Source: an uncultured Clostridia bacterium
Lineage (GTDB): Bacteria > Bacillota > Clostridia > Christensenellales > UBA1242
Reading direction: 5' to 3'
Length of the DNA stretch: 9,862 bases
Assembly (NCBI GenBank): GCA_934754445.1
Contig: CAKVHZ010000028.1
Span: 1-9,862 of the forward strand
Shown: piece by piece, positions 1 to 5,693 of the stretch
How positions within the stretch are numbered: the stretch's first letter is position 1
Layout: each line of letters begins with the position of its first letter
Made by a program: the position numbers and the translations under genes
The notes under the pieces: generated by a model
Databases searched by the model: none
The model's input: the letters and a program-made list of their open reading frames with translations, nothing else
What the model was told of the DNA's origin: nothing

Positions 1-76
1 GCTGGTGTGGCTCAATTGGCAGAGCAGCTGACTTGTAATCAGCAGGTTGATGGTTCGATTCCATTCACCAGCTCCA
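1..76 (+). tRNA. tRNA-Thr (anticodon UGU)
   Basis: A complete cloverleaf can be folded. The acceptor arm GCTGGTG (1-7) pairs with CACCAGC (66-72), T73 is the discriminator and CCA is encoded at 74-76. The anticodon stem GCTGA (27-31) pairs with TCAGC (39-43) around a 7-nt loop with TGT at 34-36, which reads Thr ACA codons. The T-loop TTCGATT is standard. The gene starts at the first base of the window, so its promoter, and possibly more tRNA genes, lie upstream. Confidence 0.95.
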
Positions 77-87
77 CTTTAAGAATT

Positions 88-117
88 TGTTTTAAATAAA
101 TTTTAAAACATTTTTTT
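88..117 (+). terminator. AT-rich hairpin plus T-run after tRNA-Thr
   Basis: TGTTTTAAA (88-96) is a perfect inverted repeat of TTTAAAACA (102-110) with a 5-nt loop, and seven T residues follow (111-117). The layout is that of an intrinsic terminator, but the stem has only one G-C pair and would be weak. It may only thin out transcription or mark the processed 3' end, since tRNA-Tyr begins 9 nt further on and could be co-transcribed. Confidence 0.4.
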
Positions 118-125
118 AAAATAAT

Positions 126-211
126 GGTTGGGTTGCAGAGCGGCCAAATGCAGCGGACTGTAAATCCGCCGACTTTCGTCTTCGATGGTTCGAATCCATC
201 CCCAACCACCA
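126..211 (+). tRNA. tRNA-Tyr (anticodon GUA)
   Basis: The acceptor arm GGTTGGG (126-132) pairs with CCCAACC (201-207), A208 is the discriminator and CCA is encoded at 209-211. The anticodon loop carries GTA between paired GCGGA and TCCGC arms. At 86 nt, with a long variable arm, it is a class II tRNA as expected for bacterial tRNA-Tyr. Its 3' end from base 200 onward, including CCA, is repeated at 376-387 downstream. The T-arm bases 192-203 also recur in inverted orientation at 278-289. Confidence 0.95.
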
Positions 212-283
212 AATCGTAGAAAAACCCATCTACGATTTTTTTTATGCACTTTAATTTTGTTTTATAAATATTGGATAGGGGAT
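200..283 (+). repeat. Direct repeat copy 1: tRNA-Tyr 3' end, terminator and AT-rich tail
   Basis: This 84-nt unit starts in the tRNA-Tyr 3' acceptor sequence (CCCCAACCACCA), continues through the terminator hairpin and ends at TTGGATAGGGGAT. The second copy at 376-458 differs by three substitutions (246, 248, 262) and one missing A. The repeat period is 176 nt. The unit includes the tRNA 3' end, which is a common integration target for mobile elements. Confidence 0.92.
212..243 (+). terminator. Intrinsic terminator of tRNA-Tyr
   Basis: AAATCGTAGA, directly after CCA, pairs with TCTACGATTT around an 8-nt loop (AAAACCCA-like), and eight T residues run to 243. It is a strong terminator for the tRNA transcript. 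An identical copy lies 176 nt downstream at about 388-419. Confidence 0.85.
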
Positions 284-375
284 GGATTCCGTCCTGTCGG
301 ACCCAGACCGCAAACAAGTTGCTCCCGCTCATCTGCTAAAGACTTGCCACTGGCAACTTTTTTTAACGCATTCGC
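284..375. other. GC-rich segment between the two tRNA-Tyr tail repeats, no gene seen
   Basis: By direct count 48 of 92 bases are G or C, against clearly AT-rich flanks and genes. It holds a GTCC/GGAC mini-hairpin (291-302). It also has two mutually exclusive hairpins: AAGTTGC (316-322) with GCAACTT (353-359), and TTGCC (344-348) with GGCAA (352-356) followed by C and seven Ts (358-364). The second has terminator form. Short open frames cross the segment on both strands, but they run into the tRNA and terminators and lack ribosome sites, so I do not call them genes. It may be a small RNA, an insertion remnant or a tRNA-linked repetitive element. Confidence 0.55.
344..364 (+). terminator. Possible terminator inside the GC-rich insert
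   Basis: TTGCC (344-348), a 3-nt loop ACT, GGCAA (352-356), then C and seven T residues (358-364) form a compact intrinsic-terminator shape. An upstream AAGTTGC (316-322) could pair with GCAACTT (353-359) instead and break this hairpin. No transcript start that would use it is evident. Confidence 0.4.
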
Positions 376-458
376 CCCCAACCACCAAATCGTAGAAAAA
401 CCCATCTACGATTTTTTTTATACTCTTTAATTTTGTTCTATAATATTGGATAGGGGAT
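376..458 (+). repeat. Direct repeat copy 2: orphan tRNA-Tyr 3' end with terminator
   Basis: This is the second copy of the unit at 200-283, about 95% identical over 83 nt. It begins with CCCCAACCACCA but is not preceded by a tRNA body: the sequence before it (TTTTTTTAACGCATTCGC) does not match tRNA-Tyr. It is therefore an orphan acceptor end. It contains an intact duplicate of the terminator hairpin at about 388-419. Confidence 0.92.
388..419 (+). terminator. Duplicated tRNA-Tyr terminator
   Basis: The same AAATCGTAGA/TCTACGATTT hairpin and T8 run as at 212-243, carried by the second repeat copy. It would stop any transcript that reads through, or starts within, the GC-rich insert. Confidence 0.75.
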
Positions 459-519
459 TTTTTTATTGCTGTTCTATTTTTTACTATTGTTTCATACACT
501 AAAATAACGAGAGGGTTGT

Positions 520-918
520 ATGAAAGTAAAAAGTATTTCTTTAAAAAATAATAATAGCATTTTAACCGTTTTAAAAGGTTCAATAATTGCATTAGTAATT
601 AGTTTATTATCTATTTTAGCGTTTGCTTTTATAATTAAACTAACAGGACTAAACGACAATTTGATTAAACCTATTAATCAAGTTATAAAAGTATTGTCTA
701 TTTTTATTGGTTGTTTATTGGCATTTAAAAAAGATGGAGAAAAAACTTTAATCAAAGGCGGAATTATAGGTGTTTTATACATAATACTAGCTTTTGTTTT
801 GTTTAGCATATTAAATGGGGGCTTTGATTTTTCTGCAGGAATATTTTTAGATATTCTTTTTGGATTAATTGTTGGTGTAATCTGTGCTGTGGTTTGTAAC
901 TTATTTAGAAAAAAATAG
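520..918 (+). CDS. TIGR04086/DUF3792 family membrane protein (YrzE-like)
   Basis: This 132-residue, strongly hydrophobic protein has four probable membrane helices, at about residues 20-41, 53-69, 80-98 and 106-128. Short charged ends flank them (KKDGEK between helices 2 and 3, FRKK at the C terminus). Size, helix pattern and Gly-rich helices match the TIGR04086 family, whose B. subtilis member YrzE lies in the yajC-secDF region, so the position just upstream of secDF supports the call. The biochemical role of the family is not known; a link to export or envelope functions is only suggested by its neighbours. ATG at 520 is preceded by GAGAGGG (509-515), a short-spaced ribosome site. A strong terminator follows, so it is probably transcribed separately from secD. 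I saw no convincing promoter between 459 and 508. Confidence 0.8.
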   Translation: MKVKSISLKNNNSILTVLKGSIIALVISLLSILAFAFIIKLTGLNDNLIKPINQVIKVLSIFIGCLLAFKKDGEKTLIKGGIIGVLYIILAFVLFSILNGGFDFSAGIFLDILFGLIVGVICAVVCNLFRKK

Positions 919-949
919 GACTAAAATTTATATTTTTAGTTAAAAATTA

Positions 950-986
950 TAGGTAAACATAAAAGTGTTTATCTATTTTTATTTTT
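950..986 (+). terminator. Intrinsic terminator after the TIGR04086 gene
   Basis: TAGGTAAACA (950-959) pairs with TGTTTATCTA (966-975), a 10-bp stem with one G-U pair and a 6-nt loop. T-runs follow at 976-980 and 982-986. A second small hairpin (920-926 with 934-940) precedes it but lacks its own T-tail. This separates the gene from the secD promoter just downstream. Confidence 0.8.
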
Positions 987-1005
987 AAAAAAAATTATTA
1001 TTTAG

Positions 1006-1034
1006 TTGACTTAAATGTTTTATGTGGTTATAAT
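1006..1034 (+). promoter_or_regulatory. Sigma-A type promoter for secD-secF
   Basis: TTGACT at 1006-1011 and TATAAT at 1029-1034 are separated by 17 nt, a near-consensus housekeeping promoter. Transcription should start near 1041, leaving a leader of about 20 nt. That leader holds only the AAGGAG ribosome site (1046-1051, 9 nt before the secD ATG), so there is little room for leader-based control. Confidence 0.85.
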
Positions 1035-1060
1035 ATAAAAGTTACAAGGAGCAAACTTTA

Positions 1061-2356
1061 ATGAAAAAAAGAACAATTACTAAATTCATAGTTACTTCAT
1101 TTTTAGTTGTTATAGGCTTAATTTTAAGTATTTGTAGTTTTGATATTGGCATTTACACCTATAATGGTTTTGCTAAATCTATTAAACTTGGTATAGATTT
1201 AGAGGGTGGTGTTCTTGCCGTTTATAATGTTAAGAATATAGATGATAATGAGGCTAATTTCGATAGTCAAGTTAATGCAACAATTTCAAGAATTCAATCT
1301 TTACTAACTAGTAAAGGTTTTTCCGAAGCTAATGTTGTAAGACAAGGCAACGGCTTAAATGCTACACAAATTCGTGTTGAAGTTCCTGATGTTGAAGACC
1401 CAGAAGAAATTTTAAACTTAATTGGCGAACCAGCAAGTTTAGAAATTAAAAAAGAAAAAAGTGATACCGCTGAAGCAATACTTACTGGTAAACACATTAA
1501 AAATGTTTATGCGGGTCAACAAGGTGGTAGTTATGGTGTTTCTTTAGAATTTACTGACGAAGGTGCTAAACTTTTTAAAGATTTAACAACAGAATTAGCG
1601 TCATCTAATGGAACATTATACATGTATATTGGTGGAGAATTTTATTCTCAAGCAACAGTTAAAGAACCAATTACTAATGGTAGAACATTTATTAGTGGTG
1701 GTATGAATAATAGAGAAGAAGCCGAACAGTATGCTACTAAAATTATGAGCGGAACTTTTGATGTAGAATTAACTTTATATTCTAACGAATATGTTAGTGC
1801 TACTCTTGGTAAAGATGCTTTAAAATGGGCTATTATTGGTGGTGTGGTAGGACTACTATTGATATTCATTATAATGTATGTTCGTTATAAAGATTTTGGC
1901 TTAATCGCAAACTTAAGTTTAATAATTTATATTATTTTAATGTTATTCTTCTTACAAGCAATACCTTTAGTTCAATTAACTTTAGCAGGCATAGGGGGTA
2001 TAATTTTAAGTTTAGGTATGGCTGTTGATGCAAATATTGTTATATTTGAAAGAATGCGAGATGAATATAAACTAGGCAAAAAAATACCTACTTGTGTAGA
2101 AAATGGCTTTAAAAAAGGTTTGGTTACTATTTTAGATAGCAACATTACAACTTTAATTGCTTGCTTAGTATTGTATATTTTTGGAACAGGAACAATTCAA
2201 AGTTTTGCTATAACCTTAGCACTAGGTATTTTAATTTCAATGTTTACTGCTTTAGTTTTAACAAAAGTTTTCTGTAAGTGGTATTTACATTTAAACAGTA
2301 AAAATCCTAAAAAGTTAAACTTCAAAAGGGAGGATACTGTAGATGAAATCAAATAA
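1061..2356 (+). CDS. secD: Protein translocase subunit SecD
   Basis: SecD pairs with SecF as an accessory of the SecYEG channel. It uses the proton gradient to pull preproteins out on the far side of the membrane. The 431-residue protein has an N-terminal helix (about 9-32), then the LGIDLEGG motif (43-50) and a large extracytoplasmic domain (to about 250) with GKHIKNV and the ISGG...EEAEQYATKIMSG segment. Five further helices (about 253-405) follow. The fourth helix carries GMAVDANIVIFER (319-331); Asp323 aligns with the conserved proton-relay Asp of SecD (E. coli D519). Length fits clostridial SecD. ATG 1061 has AAGGAG 9 nt upstream. The end overlaps secF by 14 nt, so the two are probably translationally coupled. 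Confidence 0.96.
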   Translation: MKKRTITKFIVTSFLVVIGLILSICSFDIGIYTYNGFAKSIKLGIDLEGGVLAVYNVKNIDDNEANFDSQVNATISRIQSLLTSKGFSEANVVRQGNGLNATQIRVEVPDVEDPEEILNLIGEPASLEIKKEKSDTAEAILTGKHIKNVYAGQQGGSYGVSLEFTDEGAKLFKDLTTELASSNGTLYMYIGGEFYSQATVKEPITNGRTFISGGMNNREEAEQYATKIMSGTFDVELTLYSNEYVSATLGKDALKWAIIGGVVGLLLIFIIMYVRYKDFGLIANLSLIIYIILMLFFLQAIPLVQLTLAGIGGIILSLGMAVDANIVIFERMRDEYKLGKKIPTCVENGFKKGLVTILDSNITTLIACLVLYIFGTGTIQSFAITLALGILISMFTALVLTKVFCKWYLHLNSKNPKKLNFKREDTVDEIK

Positions 2357-3320
2357 ATTTAAAGATGCTGTAAATAAATTCGATTTTTGTTCAAAATTAA
2401 AAATTTGTGCTATTGTAAGTTTAACATTGATTTTAATAGGAATTATTATAATCTCTGTTTTTGGGTTTAATTTAGGTATAGATTTTACTGGCGGAACAGT
2501 TTTAAATGTAAAAGTTGGCTCTAAATTAGAAGAAGGAAATAATTATAGTATTGTTTCAACTCAAATTACAAATATCTTTAAAAATGAAGGCTTTGAAATA
2601 GGTTATATTCAACAAGAAGGCGAAGGAGAAGAAGCACAAGTTGCTATTCGTTTTAAAGATAAAAAAGGCTTAACTGAAGCCCAAATGCAAACCGAAATTG
2701 ACAATTTAAAAACTAAATTAGAAAGTGGACTAGAACTTGATGGAACTACACTAAATGTTACAATTTCTAATGGTTCAAGAATTGCTGGTTCAGCAAGTAA
2801 AACACTACTAATAAATTCATTACTAGCAATTTTAATTGCAATTATATTAATTTTAATTTATATTGCTGTTCGTTTTGAACTTTTAAGCGGTTTGACTGCA
2901 ATATTAATGCTTGTTCATGATGTATTAATTATGTGTGCTTTAGTTGCTATATTTAGAATACAAATTAATGCTGGTTTTATTGCTGGGTTAATTACAATTA
3001 TAGGTTATTCTATTAACAACGTAATTATGGTTTTTGATAGAATAAGAGAAAACAAAAAACGAGAAGATTATAAATCATTTACAAGTAACGAAATTGCTAA
3101 TATGAGTATTAAACAAGTATTTAGCAGAACAATTTTAACAGCATTAACTACAATAGTTTCAATTTTAGCCTTAGTTATTATAGGCGTTAATAGTATTAGA
3201 GAATTCTTAATTCCTATCTTATTTGGATTATTATCTGGTGTATATTCATCAACAATGCTTGCTGGTCCTATCTGGGCATTTATTAATGATAAAACAAGCA
3301 AAAAAAGTAAGAAAGGATAA
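2343..3320 (+). CDS. secF: Protein translocase subunit SecF
   Basis: This is the partner of SecD in the proton-driven export complex. The 325 residues have one N-terminal helix (about 19-41), the NLGIDFTGGT motif (43-52), a short extracytoplasmic domain (to about 150) and five C-terminal helices. Family motifs seen are RFELLSGLTA (177-186), VHDVLIM (191-197), IGYSINNVIMVFDRIREN (220-237) and SRTILTALTT (261-270). Arg262 of the last motif matches the conserved relay Arg. In the IGYSIND motif the usual Asp is Asn here (Asn226), which by counting aligns with E. coli SecF D213. Start ATG 2343 lies inside the secD end, with GGAGG (2329-2333) 9 nt before it. A terminator begins right after the stop codon. 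Confidence 0.96.
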   Translation: MKSNKFKDAVNKFDFCSKLKICAIVSLTLILIGIIIISVFGFNLGIDFTGGTVLNVKVGSKLEEGNNYSIVSTQITNIFKNEGFEIGYIQQEGEGEEAQVAIRFKDKKGLTEAQMQTEIDNLKTKLESGLELDGTTLNVTISNGSRIAGSASKTLLINSLLAILIAIILILIYIAVRFELLSGLTAILMLVHDVLIMCALVAIFRIQINAGFIAGLITIIGYSINNVIMVFDRIRENKKREDYKSFTSNEIANMSIKQVFSRTILTALTTIVSILALVIIGVNSIREFLIPILFGLLSGVYSSTMLAGPIWAFINDKTSKKSKKG

Positions 3321-3323
3321 TAA

Positions 3324-3356
3324 AAAAACCTTTCTTATTGAAAGGTTTTTATTTTT
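3324..3356 (+). terminator. Intrinsic terminator of secDF, abutting recJ
   Basis: AAAAACCTTTC (3324-3334) pairs perfectly with GAAAGGTTTTT (3340-3350) around a 5-nt loop. The T-rich tail (ATTTTT, 3351-3356) ends exactly at the recJ start codon. It should stop secDF transcripts. Because GAAAGG (3340-3345) is the only purine-rich stretch before recJ, the hairpin could also hide the recJ ribosome site. Confidence 0.85.
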
Positions 3357-5681
3357 ATGGAATTTAAACAATTAAACGAAAAATTAATAGATAAAAAGGT
3401 CTTAAAAGAATACGCAAAAGAATTTAATATTGATGAAAAAATTATTGAAATTTTGATGAAAAGAGAAATTGACTCTAAAGAAAAATTACAAAAATTTTTA
3501 TTTGATGATATTAATAATTTAAAAGACCCTTTTTTGCTATTAAATATGCAAAAAACCTTAGATAGAATAAATAAAGCAATTATAAATAACGAGAAAATTT
3601 TAATTTTTGGCGATTATGATGTTGATGGAATATGTGCAACAAGTATTTTATATAACTACTTAATAACTAAAACTAAAAATGTTTTTACATATCTTCCTAA
3701 TAGATTTGAAGATGGTTATGGCTTGTCGTGTCCTTGCATGGATAAAATAGTTGAAAAACAACGACCCGATTTAGTTATAACTGTAGACTGTGGAATTAGT
3801 TGTTATAATGAAGTAGAATATATTAAAGGTTTAGGAATAGACATAATAGTAACAGACCACCATGAACTACCTGAAAAATTACCTAATTGTTTAATAGTTA
3901 CCACAAAATTTGAACAACCTTTTAATTTTAAGGGGCTTTGTGGGGCGGGAGTAAGTTTTAAAATTGTTCAAGCACTTTGCTATCAAAATCATGAAAATTT
4001 TGAAAAATATCTCGCTCTTGCCAGCATAGCAACAATTGCTGATATTGTTCCACTTACTGATGAAAACCGAATTATTGTAAAAGAAGGTTTAAAAAGAATA
4101 AATTTACTCCCTGTTGGTGTGCAAATTTTACTAAAAAAAGTGCTTGGTAGTTTGAAAAATATTTCAAGCACGGATATTGCTTTTAAAGTAGCACCACTAA
4201 TTAACTCATCGGGGAGATTGGACGATGCTAATATTGCATTAAAACTTTTTATATCTAATAATTTAAAAGTTATAAATAATAACTTAAAAACTTTAGAAAA
4301 TTTAAACAGTAAAAGAAAAACTTTATGTAAAAACATTTATGAAGAATGCTTAAAAATGTTAGGAAATAGCAATAGAAATGAAAGTGTTATTGTTTTATAT
4401 AATAAAAATTGGGAAATTGGGCTACTTGGAATTGTAGCAAGTAGGGTTAGCGAAGATTGTAATAAACCATGTGTTTTACTTGGGGAAATTAACGGCGAAC
4501 TTAAAGGTTCGGCAAGGACTATAAACAATGTAAACATTTTTGAAATGTTTAATTTTGCAAAAGATTATTTAACTAAATTTGGTGGTCATGCTAAAGCAGG
4601 TGGACTAAGTTTATATGAAGAAAATCTTTCTAACTTTACTAAAAAAATCAACGAATTTGTAAATAACAACTATAGAAAAGAAGATTTACAAGTAATAAAA
4701 ACTTACGATTTATGTTTAAATTCTAACGAAATTAGTTATGATTTTGTAAAATCTTTATCGGTTTTAGAACCTTTTGGTTATGAAAACTCTAATCCTATTT
4801 TTAAAGTTGATTTAGATGTTTTAAAAATAACAAGAATGAAAAATTTGCCTGAAAATTTAATTTTAACGGTTAAGGAAGATTTTGAAATAATATCGTTTAA
4901 TGATTACAGAAATTATGAAAACTATCTTAATTTTTCTAATAAAGAAATGTTATTAGAACTTAGTTTAAACAATTTTGGGAACAAAAAATCGGTTAAAGGT
5001 TTAGTTAAAGGTGTTAATTTTAACTTAAAAAAACCTTTGCTTCAAAGTAAGTTAAACGCAAATTTGTTAAATCAATTAAAATATACCGAAAGTGAAGCAA
5101 AAATAAAAAGATATACAAGCATAAATCAAATTTTAAATTCTAGTAACAAAAATACTTTGTTTATTACTTATAACATAAATAATAAAGATATTAATTATCT
5201 AAAAGATATTAATGTTACAAGTTTTATTGTAAACTCAAAAAGTGGTAAAAATACTTTATTATATGGGGTAGAAAGTTTTGAAAATTTTGATAAATTCAAT
5301 AGAATAGTTTTTTTAGATGAAGTTTTAAATTTAGATTTTGCATATTTTTTAAAAAAAGAGTATAATTTAGATGTATTTGTTCCTGTAAATATTAAAAGTA
5401 TTAAACTAAATAAATCAAGGGAAGAACTTTTAAATGTTTATTTTAGTTTAGTTAAAGCAATAAATAAAAACATTTGTGAAAATGATTTTTATTCGTATTA
5501 TGAATATTTGTTAATTAATTATAAAATAGATTACGATTACGAAACTTTTTATCTTGCCATTTTAATCTTTGAAGAATTAAATTTAATTTCTGTAAAAAAA
5601 ACAAATGATAAAATTGGTTTTAAATTAAATAAAATTAAAACCGATTTAGAAAATTCAAATATATTTCAAAAAATTAAATAA
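3357..5681 (+). CDS. recJ: Single-stranded-DNA-specific exonuclease RecJ
   Basis: RecJ degrades single-stranded DNA 5' to 3' in recombinational and mismatch repair, in the cytoplasm. The 774-residue length is close to the long Bacillus-type RecJ. The DHH domain shows FGDYDVDG (84-91), ITVDCG (141-146), VTDHHE (165-170) and IATIADIVPLTDENR (224-238), which supply the metal-binding Asp and His residues, plus APLINSSGRLDDA (279-291). The DHHA1 part has NWEIGLLGIVASR (351-363), GSART (384-388) and FGGHAKAGG (408-416). The linker LEPFGYENSNP (470-480) leads into the OB-type domain. The AT-rich C-terminal part (about 560-774) is divergent and probably matches the extra C-terminal domain of Bacillota RecJ. 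ATG 3357 is kept because homology starts at once (LKEYAKEFNID), but the ribosome site is poor and lies in a terminator stem. relA follows after 12 nt. Confidence 0.95.
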   Translation: MEFKQLNEKLIDKKVLKEYAKEFNIDEKIIEILMKREIDSKEKLQKFLFDDINNLKDPFLLLNMQKTLDRINKAIINNEKILIFGDYDVDGICATSILYNYLITKTKNVFTYLPNRFEDGYGLSCPCMDKIVEKQRPDLVITVDCGISCYNEVEYIKGLGIDIIVTDHHELPEKLPNCLIVTTKFEQPFNFKGLCGAGVSFKIVQALCYQNHENFEKYLALASIATIADIVPLTDENRIIVKEGLKRINLLPVGVQILLKKVLGSLKNISSTDIAFKVAPLINSSGRLDDANIALKLFISNNLKVINNNLKTLENLNSKRKTLCKNIYEECLKMLGNSNRNESVIVLYNKNWEIGLLGIVASRVSEDCNKPCVLLGEINGELKGSARTINNVNIFEMFNFAKDYLTKFGGHAKAGGLSLYEENLSNFTKKINEFVNNNYRKEDLQVIKTYDLCLNSNEISYDFVKSLSVLEPFGYENSNPIFKVDLDVLKITRMKNLPENLILTVKEDFEIISFNDYRNYENYLNFSNKEMLLELSLNNFGNKKSVKGLVKGVNFNLKKPLLQSKLNANLLNQLKYTESEAKIKRYTSINQILNSSNKNTLFITYNINNKDINYLKDINVTSFIVNSKSGKNTLLYGVESFENFDKFNRIVFLDEVLNLDFAYFLKKEYNLDVFVPVNIKSIKLNKSREELLNVYFSLVKAINKNICENDFYSYYEYLLINYKIDYDYETFYLAILIFEELNLISVKKTNDKIGFKLNKIKTDLENSNIFQKIK

Positions 5682-5686
5682 AGGAG
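5682..5686 (+). promoter_or_regulatory. Ribosome site that fixes the TTG start of relA
   Basis: AGGAG begins one base before the end of the recJ stop codon and lies 7 nt before TTG at 5694. No ATG is available close by in this frame, so the weak TTG codon is the credible start. Closeness to the recJ stop suggests translation coupled to recJ. Confidence 0.75.
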
Positions 5687-5693
5687 TAAAAAA

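Noticed and set aside
39..332. Minus-strand open frame of 97 codons over both tRNAs and the insert
   Set aside because: It is antisense to two tRNA genes and two terminators, and its translated motifs are just reverse-read tRNA sequence.
302..387. A second, degenerate tRNA gene before the repeated tRNA-Tyr tail
   Set aside because: The 176-nt period would place a tRNA body here, but no acceptor, D-arm or anticodon arm can be matched to tRNA-Tyr; only the last 12 nt agree.
185..430. An 81-codon plus-strand open frame across the tRNA-Tyr tail, the GC-rich insert and repeat copy 2
   Set aside because: It starts inside tRNA-Tyr, crosses two terminators, has no ribosome site and contains the repeat twice in translation. 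It is an open frame created by structural RNA sequence.
459..508. Promoter for the TIGR04086 gene
   Set aside because: Boxes such as TTGCTG (466-471) and TACTAT (482-487), or TTTACT (480-485) and TAAAAT (500-505), have wrong spacing. A promoter is likely but I cannot place it.
329..592. Minus-strand open frame of 87 codons
   Set aside because: It runs through the duplicated terminator and antisense to the start of the TIGR04086 gene; no ribosome site or family resemblance.
3989..4537. Minus-strand open frames inside recJ
   Set aside because: They lie antisense to a well-supported gene with intact DHH motifs and arise from AT-rich codon use; the same holds for the minus-strand frames in secD, secF, hemZ and the protease.
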